A stretch of DNA of 64,000 nucleotides from JALHMI01 sp964598535 (GCA_964598535.1 CAZRCI010000017.1:45465-109464); one strand, 5' to 3'; shown: positions 42,556-54,053, counted from the first letter of the stretch. Notes: a model not told the origin generated them from the letters alone. Numbers and translations: made by a program.

Positions 42556-45500
42556 CTATTCAAGTCCATAGAGCCCGGCAAGCGGCACGGTCATTGGCGT
42601 GGCGACGCCCATCCGGCCTTGCAGGAACCGCGGCTGAATCGCGAACGTCGCGCCCACGTTGTTCTTGCTCGTGTCGACGTTGACGATCACGCTGGTGAGG
42701 AACGATTCACCGATTCGCGTCAGCATCAGGTTCTGACCGATGTTCCGCGAATTGTGGAAGTCGAATGTCGTGCCAAACGACGAGAGCCACTTGGGGCTCA
42801 TTCGGTAGCTGTAGTTGAAGGCGATCACATTGCTATTGATCGGCCCTTCGAGCGAATGGAAACCGAGGTAGATCGAGCCGCGCGGCGGTCGATTCAAGAA
42901 TCCGCCGATCGACGTGTACTTGCCGGCCGCCTGGAAGAAATCGTAGTAGCCGTCCGACACGATCGTGGTACGGTCGCCCACGTGCCAGCGGAAGTCGTAA
43001 TCCACCAGGCCGATCACCTGGCCGAAATTGTCGCGGTCGGGATTCGGGAACAACGTCGCGTCGACGTCGAACGTGATCCAGTCGACGATATGCGGGTTGG
43101 CCGGATTGCCGCGCTTGGTTTGCCAGCGCTGCCGCGCGCCGAGCCGGGCCGCGAACAGATCGTCGGCGATTTCCATCGACGGCGACGCGACGTAGCTTCC
43201 CAAACCGCGGCGCAGGGCATAGTAGCGTTCGTCGAAGCGTGTCGGAACCGGCGGCGGACCGCCAAAGTCAAAGAACGGAAACCAGCGCCGATACGCTTCG
43301 ATATTGTTGTCGTCCACCTGGTCGTACAGCGGCAGCGTGTTCATATCCTGCGTGCTCTGGGCATAAAACACGTCGGTGTCGAACACGATCTTGTGGGCCA
43401 GGCCGTTCACATTGAACAGCTCGCTTTTCACGAGCGGGTCGGCCGACCACATCGACGTGCTGCCGCGAATGCCCGCCGCGCCGTAGGCGCGGTTCTCGGC
43501 ATCGTAGTTCAGATTCTCACCCCACCGGGCGAGCTCGCCCAGTACGTACGGACTGAACTTGAAGGCGCCCAGATCGAACGGCAAATCCAACTCGTGCCGC
43601 GTGAGCAAGCGTTCGCCCACGCGCGTGCTGGCGGCCGGCGCTTCCCACGGCAGCGGTCCCCAGAGTGCCGCTTGTGTCGGATCGGTCGGCGCCTCGGCGC
43701 TTTTGAATCGGGCAAACGCCAGGCTGGTGTGTTCGTACCACGTCAGCCGATCGCCCAGGAGCGGTTGGGCGATCCAGAAGTGATCGACGCGCGGCAGCCA
43801 TTCGGTCTCGGTGAAGAACGGATTGAGCCGTACCGAACCGACGACGCTCCAGGTGCTGTTGTCCAGGTACTGCTTCAGCTCAAAGTCCGTGGTCTGGTCC
43901 TTGAGCTGATCGTATTCGCGCTCGAAGTACTGTTCCAGAAAGTTGAAGTCGCTGATCAGGCCGACTTCGCCGGTGAGCTGGAAATTATTGGGTAGAAAGG
44001 TCCGGTTCTGCCACAGCACCCGGCCGCGATAGCTCTTTTCCGGCGGCACGTCGCGGCGATTGAGGCCCAGGTTATCGAGACCGTGGTCCTTAATGGCCCA
44101 GGCGTCGAGGAACCCGCCCGTGTTCTCGGGCATGTCGAACAGCGATTGCCGCTCGTAGTTGAACGTCGTGCCGTAGCCGAAACCGCGCATGCTCAGATAG
44201 TCGGCGCTGGCGATCCACTTCGTGCCGGGCGGCGGGTTGTTCAGGCCCAGCACCTGGTACATGTTAATGTCGGTCAGCACCTGCGTGCCGAACACCCGGT
44301 CGTTCTTGATCTGGATGTCATCGATATAGAAGTTCGGCTGCTCGAGGTCCGTTGCGAAGAACGGCCAGTAGAACACCGGATATTCCATCAAATGCACCAG
44401 GTTGTTCCGGCTGGTCACCCGTTGCTGGTGCTCCACCGCCGGAGTGCCCGCGGCGTCCACCTCGGGCAAGTGCGTGATCGGATTGATCCGCGGATGCTGG
44501 ATGTCTTCATAGGTGATCGTCTGGCTCCGCAGTTCGTAGGTCGGCACGCCCAGCCGGCTGGTGGTGACCGAACTGTTGTGGGCCTGGAACCGATCGCGGG
44601 CGAGCTGCTGCACCACGTCCGCGCGTAAGCGCACGAGGCCGTCGAAGCCCGGCGCGGGGCTGATCACTTCGGCGTCGAGCACGATCCCCACCTCGCGGCG
44701 CGCGTCATAATACATGCGTCCCGCGTAGATGACCCGGCGCCCTTGGCGGAACACGACGTTCCCTTCCATGTAGATTTCCAGCGGGCGACTCTGGTCTTGT
44801 TCCTGGCCGTCCGGGTTGTTGGTGAATCCGCCCTCGGTCCAGATCACGACGTTGTCGGCCTCGACGTCGACCGAGCCGAAGTTCTCCAGCCCGTCGACAA
44901 TGATGTTCACGTTCTTGGCGATTGCAATCACCTGGTTCGTTTGCGGATCGGGCGGCCACACGTCGAAGCTCAGGTTCGAGTGGCTCCGCGGCAAGACGCG
45001 CACGCGGCGGGTTGCGGCCGACGGCGTGGCCACCGGCAGGCTGGGCATCGGTTGAGCAAACTGCGCGGGCGCGACTTGCCCCGGAGGGCTAAGCCCCATG
45101 TGCGCCGCGCCGCGCCAGTACAGTTCGGGCTTGGCCTGAGGAGGCGCGGCCAGCGGCATCGGCCGCACGTCGACCGGCGCGGTGGAATGGAAGCGGCCGA
45201 ACCAGCTCTTGTCTTTGAGCGTTGCGGTGCCCGCGGCTTGGATTTGCCCCTGGCCGTTGCGCGCGTCGGCCTGATAGTTGATTTCGACGTCGCCTTCGAG
45301 GTAGGCGAGCACCTTATGCGGCGGTTCGCCGAAGGGGCCTCCTTGTTCGACCCACAGCACGGCGCGTTGACTGCGGGCGTAGGTCAGCCCCTGGTTGATG
45401 TAACAATTTCCTTCGAGCACGTAGACGTCGTACGCGCCTTCGCGCCACCGGGCGCCGCCATCGGCCGCCACGATGATGCGCTCGCTCGAACTCGCTTCGG

Positions 45501-45717
45501 GAAGCTGGATTTGCGCCGTCGCAATCGAGGGAAGCAGCCAAGACACCGCGGCCGCGAGCAGGCTCAGCACGCTCGCGATCGCGCGCGCATGCGCACCGGC
45601 GGCGCGAGCGCAAGTCGCGCGCGAACGTGCGGACACGTTGTCAGCCGAAGCGTTCAGAGATGTGGCTTCCTGAAGAACAGACTCGTGAGTGAGTGCCGAC
45701 CCCGGAACCGGGAGCAC
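42556..45717 (-). CDS. LptD/OstA-like outer-membrane protein
   Basis: The roughly 1050-residue protein has an internal signal-like helix (ASVLSLLAAAVSWLLPSIATA, about residues 48-68). It is followed by two OstA/LptA-like beta-jellyroll regions (SSERIIVAADGGARWREG; EADNVVIWTEGG, YMEGNVVFRQGRRVIYAGRMYYD) and a long C-terminal segment rich in alternating strands and aromatic turns. This resembles the LptD barrel that inserts lipopolysaccharide into the outer membrane. The GTG start leaves a long N-terminal extension before the signal, so a later start is likely. Partner lpt genes are not in the window. It is convergent with the hydrolase gene. Confidence 0.8.
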   Translation of the reverse strand: MLPVPGSALTHESVLQEATSLNASADNVSARSRATCARAAGAHARAIASVLSLLAAAVSWLLPSIATAQIQLPEASSSERIIVAADGGARWREGAYDVYVLEGNCYINQGLTYARSQRAVLWVEQGGPFGEPPHKVLAYLEGDVEINYQADARNGQGQIQAAGTATLKDKSWFGRFHSTAPVDVRPMPLAAPPQAKPELYWRGAAHMGLSPPGQVAPAQFAQPMPSLPVATPSAATRRVRVLPRSHSNLSFDVWPPDPQTNQVIAIAKNVNIIVDGLENFGSVDVEADNVVIWTEGGFTNNPDGQEQDQSRPLEIYMEGNVVFRQGRRVIYAGRMYYDARREVGIVLDAEVISPAPGFDGLVRLRADVVQQLARDRFQAHNSSVTTSRLGVPTYELRSQTITYEDIQHPRINPITHLPEVDAAGTPAVEHQQRVTSRNNLVHLMEYPVFYWPFFATDLEQPNFYIDDIQIKNDRVFGTQVLTDINMYQVLGLNNPPPGTKWIASADYLSMRGFGYGTTFNYERQSLFDMPENTGGFLDAWAIKDHGLDNLGLNRRDVPPEKSYRGRVLWQNRTFLPNNFQLTGEVGLISDFNFLEQYFEREYDQLKDQTTDFELKQYLDNSTWSVVGSVRLNPFFTETEWLPRVDHFWIAQPLLGDRLTWYEHTSLAFARFKSAEAPTDPTQAALWGPLPWEAPAASTRVGERLLTRHELDLPFDLGAFKFSPYVLGELARWGENLNYDAENRAYGAAGIRGSTSMWSADPLVKSELFNVNGLAHKIVFDTDVFYAQSTQDMNTLPLYDQVDDNNIEAYRRWFPFFDFGGPPPVPTRFDERYYALRRGLGSYVASPSMEIADDLFAARLGARQRWQTKRGNPANPHIVDWITFDVDATLFPNPDRDNFGQVIGLVDYDFRWHVGDRTTIVSDGYYDFFQAAGKYTSIGGFLNRPPRGSIYLGFHSLEGPINSNVIAFNYSYRMSPKWLSSFGTTFDFHNSRNIGQNLMLTRIGESFLTSVIVNVDTSKNNVGATFAIQPRFLQGRMGVATPMTVPLAGLYGLE

Positions 45718-46049
45718 TGCTCGGACAAACGCAAAACGAAGTGACGAAAGTTCTTAAGGTCGAGATGAGCGGGCGGGATTATAGGGGCGAGTCGCTTTCA
45801 CGGTCAAGGCAGCTTCGTGTGCGTTAAGTGCCCATTATAAATGGGCTTATGGCGCGTTCTCGCGGCCCGCCCGCGCGGCGTTTCGCGCACGGGTCTTCTG
45901 CTAGTAGCGCAGTGCTGGCGCTGCGCGCGTGTTCCAACTGGTCGGAAATGGCAGCGTTTCGGGCCGAATTGGATGCCTCCCGAGACGCGACATCACCCGG
46001 CCGGCCAGTGTATGGATAACGAACCGCGGAAGGCGGGTCTTCCGGCGGT
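45718..46049. other. Gap upstream of the LptD-like gene
   Basis: 332 bases. The minus strand contains a TATAAT hexamer (complement of 45834-45839), embedded in a 6-bp hairpin gcccat/atgggc (45830-45846), about 115 bases before the LptD start. No matching -35 was found. Nothing else is recognised. Confidence 0.35.
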
Positions 46050-46442
46050 CTACCGATTGATGTACGACTTCATCTGCCCGTTCCGGCCACGTTGGGTCTG
46101 AACGGGCGCCTCCGACGAGGAGCTACTCCGTTGGAAGCGGTATTGCATGTCGTACTGGCGGCGGTTGCCGAGGATCGGCCCGCGGCTTTCGTCTTTGTCG
46201 CCAAACTTGCTCGACCCGAGATCCACCATCTCGCCAGCCTTGTAGGTCTTGATCCCAGGCGTCTGGTCGACCACCGGGGGCCTAGCCGGCGCCGGCTTGG
46301 GCGGCGCCGGCTTGGTCTTCCAAACCGGCTGTTCCAGAGGCTTCTGCGGAATGGGTTCGGGTTCTTCCGCCGTCATGCGCAACGCGACAAAGACTCCCAC
46401 CGGGATCAATCCCACGATCATACAAAGCAGCAGCATTTTCAT
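46050..46442 (-). CDS. Small membrane-anchored hypothetical protein
   Basis: The 130-residue protein has one N-terminal hydrophobic segment (MLLLCMIVGLIPVGVFVALR) and then a proline/lysine-rich linker (PPKPAPARPP). A polar tail contains a serine run and NRRQYDMQYRFQR. It has the look of a signal-anchored periplasmic protein. No family is recognised. It is divergent from the MoxR gene and precedes the LptD-like gene on the same strand by 332 bases, so a link to envelope assembly is possible but unproven. Confidence 0.6.
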   Translation of the reverse strand: MKMLLLCMIVGLIPVGVFVALRMTAEEPEPIPQKPLEQPVWKTKPAPPKPAPARPPVVDQTPGIKTYKAGEMVDLGSSKFGDKDESRGPILGNRRQYDMQYRFQRSSSSSEAPVQTQRGRNGQMKSYINR

Positions 46443-46729
46443 TGGCCTGCCCTCATGCAGGTATGGGTAGTTGCCTGCTCAATGGTGGGGTGCGATGATC
46501 GAGTTGTCAAACTTCAGCTTCCGGACGTCCCCCGCGAACCACCGCTTCGGTCGATGGCGGCTCGCCGCAACGTCGCCGCGGCTATAATTACTGGAACCTA
46601 TGCTTGTCGCGTGGTTGTGCGCCCCGCCCCGTTCGCGAACGGCAACGTGTATCGGCGGCCGCGGAGGTTCAACGGCTTCCCGCATAATCGGTACATTCCT
46701 GCCAGCCCGACTCTAGAAGGACCGACGTT

Positions 46730-47749
<1,020 letters not shown>

Positions 47750-47845
47750 GCGAACGGAGGTTACGGACGCACCGTAGGAGATTAGCCGGTTCCTTCGATT
47801 CGATCTGGGAGTGCTTTCCCCCTTGGGATTCTTGAGTTTTCAGCC

Positions 47846-48745
47846 ATGCCCGCGGTCGAACAATACCTGAAGCCCGAGGTGATTCGTCAAATCTCGCGGC
47901 TCGATCTGCGCGCGCAGTTCATCGTGAAGGGTTTCTTACAGGGCCTGCACGCCAGCCCTTTTCATGGATTTTCGGTCGAATTCAGCGAGCATCGCAAATA
48001 CGCGCAGGGCGATGATCCCAAGGACATCGACTGGCTGGTCTATGCCAAGACCGACAAGCATTACGTCAAAAAGTTCGAGGCCGAGACCAATATCACCGGT
48101 TACCTGGTGATGGATCTCAGCCGTTCGATGGCTTACACCTACCGGCAGCAGCTTTCCAAGTTCGATTACTCGATCTGCCTGGCCGCGGCGCTTTGCTATT
48201 TGATGATCCACCAGCAGGATCCGGTGGGGCTGATTACGTTCGACGAGGCGGTGCGCCAATGCCTGCCGCCGCGCAGCAAACGCACGCAGCTTGGCAACGT
48301 GCTGTCGCTTCTGGCGAATCTCAAGCCCAGCGGCAATACCGACATCGCGAAGAGTCTCATTCAGATCGCCGCGATGCTCAAACATCGCAGCCTGGTGATG
48401 ATCTTCAGCGATCTGTTCGCGGAGCCCGAGCCGGTTATCGCCGCGCTCCGCCGGCTGCGTCATGGCGGGCACGACGTGATCTTGTTCAACGTGCTCGACG
48501 AAGCCGAAGTCCGCTTTCCGTTCGACGGCATGGTCGAGTTCGTCGAGCCCGAGTCGCACGAGAAGCTGCAGATCGACGCCGGCTCGTTTCGCTCCGACTA
48601 TCTCGACGAGATCGAGGCATTCCGCGGTCGATACCGTCGCGAATGCTTTCAGAACGGCATCGATTACGTGCCGCTCGACACCAGCATGCAGTTCGACCGC
48701 GCACTGACCGAATACCTGGTTAGTCGCCGGGGAGGCCGTAAATGA
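47846..48745 (+). CDS. DUF58 VWA-like protein
   Basis: The 299-residue cytoplasmic protein has the DUF58 core HRKYAQGDDPKDIDWLVYAKT and a VWA-like fold. It retains a MIDAS-type DLSRSM sequence and, later, VMIFSDLFAEPE. DUF58 proteins are standard partners of MoxR ATPases in aerotolerance-type operons. It overlaps the next gene by four bases (ATGA), so translation is coupled. It follows MoxR by 96 bases. Confidence 0.9.
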   Translation: MPAVEQYLKPEVIRQISRLDLRAQFIVKGFLQGLHASPFHGFSVEFSEHRKYAQGDDPKDIDWLVYAKTDKHYVKKFEAETNITGYLVMDLSRSMAYTYRQQLSKFDYSICLAAALCYLMIHQQDPVGLITFDEAVRQCLPPRSKRTQLGNVLSLLANLKPSGNTDIAKSLIQIAAMLKHRSLVMIFSDLFAEPEPVIAALRRLRHGGHDVILFNVLDEAEVRFPFDGMVEFVEPESHEKLQIDAGSFRSDYLDEIEAFRGRYRRECFQNGIDYVPLDTSMQFDRALTEYLVSRRGGRK

Positions 48746-51030
48746 CCTTTCTCCACGCGGCGTTTCTAGCGGGCGGATTGGCGGTCGCCGTGCCCATCAT
48801 CATGCACCTGATGATGCGAAGGCAGCCCGTGCGTTTGGAATTTCCCGCGCTGCGGTTCATCAAGCAGCGCGAGAGCGCGAATCGCCGCCAGCTTCGGCTT
48901 CGGCACTGGCTGCTGCTGGCGCTGCGCTGCGCGATTATCTTGCTGCTTGCGCTGGCGCTCGCGCGGCCCACGATCGTGGCTTCTGGCGTACTGGGCAACC
49001 AGGAAGCTCCCGTGGCCGCGGCGCTGGTGTTCGACGTTCACCCGCGAATGCAATACCGCGCGAACAATCAAACGCGGCTTGAAGTGGCCCAGGAGACGGG
49101 CGCCTGGCTGCTCGCGCAGCTTCCGCGCGACAGCGAAGTGGCGGTTGTCGACTCGCGCGGCGGCTCGGCCGTGTTCGCGGTCGATCCTAGCGCCGCCCGG
49201 CAACGCATCGAGCGTCTCGATGATCGTGGCATGAGCCAGCCGCTCGCCATCGCCATCGAGTCGGCCGTCGACCTGCTGGCCACGAGCGAGAAAGACCGCA
49301 AAGAGCTGTACGTCTTCACGGATCTGTCGCGCGCCACCTGGTCGGCCGAACAGATGCGCGGTCTCGCGAACAAGCTCGCCGCTCAAACGGCGCTCGGCGT
49401 GTATCTGGTCGACGTCGGCGCCCGCAATCCGCAAAACTTCGGACTGGGCGAGACGCGTCTCTCGGGCGAAGTCATTTCGAAGAACGCGCCTCTGAACATC
49501 CAGTGCGACGTGCTCCACGTGGGGCAGGGCGGCCAACGCGGCATCGAGCTCGTGCTCGCCGACCCCCAGACGGGCCGGCCCGAGGTTCGTGGCCGGCAGA
49601 CCGTCGATCTCGACGCCGATAGTTCGCAGCGGATCGAGTTCCAGCTTCGCGGGCTTTCCGAGGGCGTGCATCAAGGCGAGCTGCGCCTGGTGGGCGAAGA
49701 CGCTCTCGCGCCGGACGACATTCACTGGTTCACGGTCGAAGTCCGCCCGGCGTGGCGGGTGCTCGTGGCGGCGCCTTCACACGACGGGCGACTGCCCGAG
49801 GATTACGCGTTGTTTCTCGCCGAGGCGCTTGCCCCCTACGCGATGCGTGTGAAACGCGAAGCGCCGTTCGACGTCGAGGTGATCGACGTGCGATCGCTCG
49901 CCGCGAAGGATCTTGCGCCCTATGGCGCGGTTTGCCTGATCGATCCCACGCCGCTCGATCCGCCGGTCTGGCAAAAGCTCGAAGCCTTCGTTTCCGCCGG
50001 CGGAGGGCTGGGCGTCTTCCTCGGCGCCAATGCCTCGCCGGTGCAGTCGTTCAACCATGCGGTCGCGCAGCAGCTTCTGCCGGGCCGGCTCGTGCGCCAG
50101 TTTCGCGCCGGTGGCGACGTTTACCTGGCGCCCGACAACTACCAGCATTCGGTGCTTGCGAAGTTCGCCGGTCTCGATGTCGCCTGGCCGCAGCTACCGG
50201 TCTTCCGGCATTGGCAGCTCGATAAACTGACCGAAGGCGCCAATACGGTGATTCCATTCTCGAACAATCAGCCAGCCCTCATCGATCGCCCCGTCGGGCG
50301 GGGGCGTGTGATCACGCTGACCACGCCGATCTCCGATCCGGCCAGCCGAACCGACAAACGCGACCACGTTCCCTGGAATTTGCTGCCGACGGGCGATGAT
50401 CGCTTTCCGTTCTATCTGCTGGCGAACACGCTCGCACGATACCTGGTCGGCAGCGACGGGCAACACTTGAACTATTTGGCGGGCACCCCCGCGGTCATTC
50501 GGCTCGACGCGGCCGATCGGCAGCCGATGTATCTGCTCGGCACGCCGCGCGGTGATCAATTGCGCGTGCCCCCCGGCGATGGCGGCGATTCGATCGTCGT
50601 CAGTTCGACCGACTACCCTGGCAACTATACGCTCGCCGCGGGCGGGGGTGAGTCGCAGATTCGGCTCGGGTTCAGCGTGAACCTGCCCACGACCGTCAGC
50701 CAGCTTGCGTCCGCGAGCGAAACCGACTTGGAAGCGGCGTTTGGATCCGTGCCTTATCGCTTGGCGCACAACCGCGATGAGATCGACCGCAGCGTCAGCG
50801 CGGGCCGTGTCGGGCAGGAACTGTTCCCGTACATCATCGTGCTTTTGGTGCTGGTGCTGGCCGGCGAACAGGCGCTCTCGAATCGCTTTTATCAGGATTA
50901 CAGCACAGCGCCCGAGCAGTCGCGCGCCGCGCAGCTTGCCAAGAGCGCGGCTAAGAATTCGCTCCCCGCGGACGGCATGCCAACCGCCAGCGTGGCGACG
51001 CCACCCCCGATTCGCGTGCCCGTCAAATGA
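48742..51030 (+). CDS. BatA-type membrane protein with degenerate VWA-like domain
   Basis: The 762-residue protein begins with the BatA N terminus: membrane helix MTFLHAAFLAGGLAVAVPII, conserved RRQPVRLEFPALRFIK, and a second helix RHWLLLALRCAIILLLALAL. A VWA-like segment follows, but its metal site reads FDVHPRMQ instead of DxSxS, so metal binding is doubtful. A large extracytoplasmic region contains a GATase-like fold (near residues 330-460). A C-terminal membrane helix (YIIVLLVLVLAGEQ) ends it. It is coupled by four-base overlaps with both neighbours. Confidence 0.87.
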   Translation: MTFLHAAFLAGGLAVAVPIIMHLMMRRQPVRLEFPALRFIKQRESANRRQLRLRHWLLLALRCAIILLLALALARPTIVASGVLGNQEAPVAAALVFDVHPRMQYRANNQTRLEVAQETGAWLLAQLPRDSEVAVVDSRGGSAVFAVDPSAARQRIERLDDRGMSQPLAIAIESAVDLLATSEKDRKELYVFTDLSRATWSAEQMRGLANKLAAQTALGVYLVDVGARNPQNFGLGETRLSGEVISKNAPLNIQCDVLHVGQGGQRGIELVLADPQTGRPEVRGRQTVDLDADSSQRIEFQLRGLSEGVHQGELRLVGEDALAPDDIHWFTVEVRPAWRVLVAAPSHDGRLPEDYALFLAEALAPYAMRVKREAPFDVEVIDVRSLAAKDLAPYGAVCLIDPTPLDPPVWQKLEAFVSAGGGLGVFLGANASPVQSFNHAVAQQLLPGRLVRQFRAGGDVYLAPDNYQHSVLAKFAGLDVAWPQLPVFRHWQLDKLTEGANTVIPFSNNQPALIDRPVGRGRVITLTTPISDPASRTDKRDHVPWNLLPTGDDRFPFYLLANTLARYLVGSDGQHLNYLAGTPAVIRLDAADRQPMYLLGTPRGDQLRVPPGDGGDSIVVSSTDYPGNYTLAAGGGESQIRLGFSVNLPTTVSQLASASETDLEAAFGSVPYRLAHNRDEIDRSVSAGRVGQELFPYIIVLLVLVLAGEQALSNRFYQDYSTAPEQSRAAQLAKSAAKNSLPADGMPTASVATPPPIRVPVK

Positions 51031-53294
51031 ATAGCAGCGAGTGGTACCTCAATCCGGTCGGCGGGTACGGCGTGGTCGTGGGCCTTGCCGTACTGCTCGT
51101 CGCGCTGCTCACGCTGCTGGGCCTGCCGCGCGAGCGGCTCACGCCGCGCCGTCGTTGGCTGCTGCTGGGTCTGCGGCTGGGCGTGATCGCGCTGGCGCTG
51201 TTCGCCATGCTGCGCCCCACGCTCGTGTACACGACCAGCAAGCCACGCTCCGCCACGCTCGCCGTTCTCATCGATCGCTCGCGCAGTATGCTCGTGGCCG
51301 ATTCCGTCGGCGGGCGCACACGCTGGGAGATGCTAAGTTCGGCCATCGGCGACGCGCTGCCGGCGTTTGATGAACTCTCCAAGAATGTCGAGCTCAAGCT
51401 CTATGCGTTTGACGCCAACGTGCAATCGCTGGAGCTCGCCTCCGGCCGGTTGGATCTGGGCCCGCTGCCCGTGGGTGAGCAAACCGCGATTGGCGCCGCG
51501 CTCGATGATGTTTTGCGCCGCGAAGCCGGCAAACGCCTGATCGGCGTCGTCGTGCTAAGCGACGGCGCGCAGCGGGCCTATGCGCCACGCGACATCGCTC
51601 CTCAGACGCCAGCCCGCCGACTCGCCGACCTCGGGTTTCCGCTCTACACGTTCCCGTTTGGGCAGGCTCGCGGCTTGGGCCAGGCCCGCGACGTCGTGCT
51701 CACGGATCTGGCCGTCAATCCGACGGTGTACGTGAAGAACGAGCTTGCCGCGCGGGCGACTGCCCGTATCGAAGGCTTCGACAATCAGCCCGTGCCCGTG
51801 CAACTTCTGTTCGAGGGGCCCGGCGGCAAGCTGCATGTCGTCGCCAGTCAGGAGCTTACCGGCGGCGCGAGCGGCACGAGCCTGCCGATCGTGTTGACCA
51901 CGGTTCCCGAGCTTCCAGGCGAATACAAGCTGACCGTACAAGTTCCCGCCCAGCCGGGCGAGCTTGTGACCACGAACAACGCGCTCAGCACGTTTGTCAC
52001 CGTGCTCAAGGGCGGCGTCAACGTGCTCTACATCGAGGGCGCGTTGCGCGTCGACCAGGTCTACTTGCGCCGGTCGCTGGACGCTTCACAAGACATCAAG
52101 GTCGACTTCGTGCGGCTTGATCCGCGCGATGGCCAGGCCCGCCCCGTCGCGCTGGCGGAACGCTTTCAGCCCGGCAAATACGATGTGTACGTGATCGGTG
52201 ACGTCGATGCTTCGCAGTTCCAGCCCGAGGAGATCGAGGCCCTGGCCGACGCCGTGCGCAACGGGGCGGGCCTGGTGATGCTTGGTGGCTTTCACACGTT
52301 TGGCCCCGGCGGATATTCTGAAACACCGCTCGCCGATTTGATTCCGGTGAAGTTGGACCCTCGCGAACGCCAGCGGCTGGGCGATCCGCCGCGCGGCGAC
52401 GTGCATCTTTCCGGCCCGTTGAAAATCAAGCCCACGGCGCCCATCGGTGAACGTCATTATCTGACCGATCTGACCGGCGGTGATCGGGCGGCGGCATGGA
52501 GCAAGCTTCCGCCGCTGGAAGGCGCCAACAAGCTGGGGGCTCCCAAGCCCGGCGCGCAGGTGCTCGCCACGGCCGGTGACGCACAACCGTTGCTGGTCAT
52601 TGGCGAAGCGGGCGGCCGCGTGGCCGCATTCGGCGGCGACACCACGTGGCGCTGGTGGATGGAAGGTTTCGCGCCGCAGCATAAACGCTTCTGGCGGCAG
52701 ATGATTCTTTGGCTTGCGCACAAAGACCAGCTAACCGACGGCAACGTGTGGATCAAGCTCGCGAACCGCCGGTTTGAACGCGGCTCGCGCGTCGAGTTCA
52801 CCGCCGGCGCTCGCTCTCCGCAGGGAGAAGATTTACTCGACGCCAAGCTCGCGGCCGACATCACACTGCCCGATGGATCCACGACAAAGCTGCATCTCAT
52901 TCGCCAGGGAGACGTCGTCAGCGGCACATTCGACGGTACGAACACCGATGGAGATTACGCGATCAACATCACGGCCGACACCGCCACGGGGGAGCCCATC
53001 GGCGACGCTCGGGCGCGGTTTCTCGTTTTCAAACAAGACCTGGAACTGGATAACGCGGCGGCCGACCCGATGTTGCTGGCCAGTCTTTCGGCCATGACTG
53101 GCAGTGCGGGCGGACGTTCCTTCGCGCCCGAGGAACTTCCGACGCTGATCGGAGAGCTTGCCTCCCAGCCGCCGGAGATGGAGATCGAAGCGCAGGAGAA
53201 GATCACCCCCTGGGACACCTGGCCCTTCTTCATGCTGTTTGTCACCACGCTCAGCGGCGAGTGGTATCTGCGAAAGAAGTGGGGGCTGGCGTAG
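51027..53294 (+). CDS. Membrane-anchored VWA domain protein with glutamine-amidotransferase-like domain
   Basis: The 755-residue protein has two N-terminal membrane helices (VVVGLAVLLVALLTLLGL and LGLRLGVIALALFAML). A VWA domain has an intact-looking MIDAS (VLIDRSRSM), and a GATase-1-like domain starts around NVLYIEGALRVDQVYLRR. A C-terminal hydrophobic tail (TWPFFMLFVTTLSGEWYL) closes it. This is the terminal gene of the MoxR operon in this window. Such proteins probably form a membrane-bound complex with DUF58 and BatA-like proteins that MoxR remodels. The start codon ATG overlaps the previous stop. Confidence 0.87.
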   Translation: MNSSEWYLNPVGGYGVVVGLAVLLVALLTLLGLPRERLTPRRRWLLLGLRLGVIALALFAMLRPTLVYTTSKPRSATLAVLIDRSRSMLVADSVGGRTRWEMLSSAIGDALPAFDELSKNVELKLYAFDANVQSLELASGRLDLGPLPVGEQTAIGAALDDVLRREAGKRLIGVVVLSDGAQRAYAPRDIAPQTPARRLADLGFPLYTFPFGQARGLGQARDVVLTDLAVNPTVYVKNELAARATARIEGFDNQPVPVQLLFEGPGGKLHVVASQELTGGASGTSLPIVLTTVPELPGEYKLTVQVPAQPGELVTTNNALSTFVTVLKGGVNVLYIEGALRVDQVYLRRSLDASQDIKVDFVRLDPRDGQARPVALAERFQPGKYDVYVIGDVDASQFQPEEIEALADAVRNGAGLVMLGGFHTFGPGGYSETPLADLIPVKLDPRERQRLGDPPRGDVHLSGPLKIKPTAPIGERHYLTDLTGGDRAAAWSKLPPLEGANKLGAPKPGAQVLATAGDAQPLLVIGEAGGRVAAFGGDTTWRWWMEGFAPQHKRFWRQMILWLAHKDQLTDGNVWIKLANRRFERGSRVEFTAGARSPQGEDLLDAKLAADITLPDGSTTKLHLIRQGDVVSGTFDGTNTDGDYAINITADTATGEPIGDARARFLVFKQDLELDNAAADPMLLASLSAMTGSAGGRSFAPEELPTLIGELASQPPEMEIEAQEKITPWDTWPFFMLFVTTLSGEWYLRKKWGLA

Positions 53295-53318
53295 GCTCTG
53301 GTGATTCAGCCCACTTGT

Positions 53319-54053
53319 CTACCCGGCAAGATCAGGCGACCGCGACTCTCGGCGCACGGAGGAATTCTGTTCGCGCACGAGAGCTTGGACTGCCGCCTCG
53401 GGCCAGTCTTCGCGAACGCGGTGCGCGCCCCAAGCGATTTGTAGGCCTTGTTTCATGGCCGAGGCCGCGGTGGGCAAATTGGTGATGAACGCCGCGTGCT
53501 CGCGGCCATGCCGGTACTCGGGCTCGCGCGGCGGCATCTTGAGCGTCTTGCTGGCCAGTTCCAGCGGAAAGTCGTAAAGCAGCGTGCCGTGATAGAGCAG
53601 GGCGTTCCGTCGGCAGCGCACGCTATTGCCCGAGAACTTATGGGGTCCAACGGTCAGGTCGCAGGTCCCCCGCCGGTCGACGTTTGCCACCAGCGGACGC
53701 AGACCCCTGAGGAGCGTATCGAGAACGAAGCGATGAGTTTCGTCCAGATGTTTGAGGCGGGGTCTCCGTTCGTAAGACAGGACGACGGCATACATCAGAC
53801 AGCCCGGCCCGGTGACGATCGAGCAGCCGCCGCTCGAACGACGCAAGACGGGAATACCGTGCTCGCGGCAATAGGCGACATTCACCTCGCCGTCGATGTT
53901 CGAGTTTCGCCCTACGACCACCAGCGGCGCGGCGGGCTCCCACAGCCGCAGGCACTCGCGCGGCTCGGGAGTCGCTTCGGCTTCGTCGAGCAGGGCTTCG
54001 TCCAGCACGATGTTTTCCTCGGGCGTAGGAAGCGTCAGGTCGAGATAGTCCAT
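53319..54053 (-). CDS. Lipoate-protein ligase A family protein
   Basis: The 244-residue protein matches the biotin/lipoate A/B transferase fold: LRLWEPAAPLVVVGRNSN, RRSSGGCSIVTGPGCLMYAVVL, and GPHKFSGNSVRCRRNALLYHGTLL with the conserved lysine of the lipoate/octanoate site. Family members attach lipoate to E2 subunits or move octanoyl groups. Which acyl group is handled is not decided here, and the C-terminal accessory domain of E. coli LplA is absent. It is convergent with the VWA gene and divergent from the HEAT gene. Confidence 0.85.
   Translation of the reverse strand: MDYLDLTLPTPEENIVLDEALLDEAEATPEPRECLRLWEPAAPLVVVGRNSNIDGEVNVAYCREHGIPVLRRSSGGCSIVTGPGCLMYAVVLSYERRPRLKHLDETHRFVLDTLLRGLRPLVANVDRRGTCDLTVGPHKFSGNSVRCRRNALLYHGTLLYDFPLELASKTLKMPPREPEYRHGREHAAFITNLPTAASAMKQGLQIAWGAHRVREDWPEAAVQALVREQNSSVRRESRSPDLAG

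Noticed and set aside
42619..43995. 458-codon plus-strand open frame
   Set aside because: Antisense to the LptD-like gene; no recognisable motif and biased composition.
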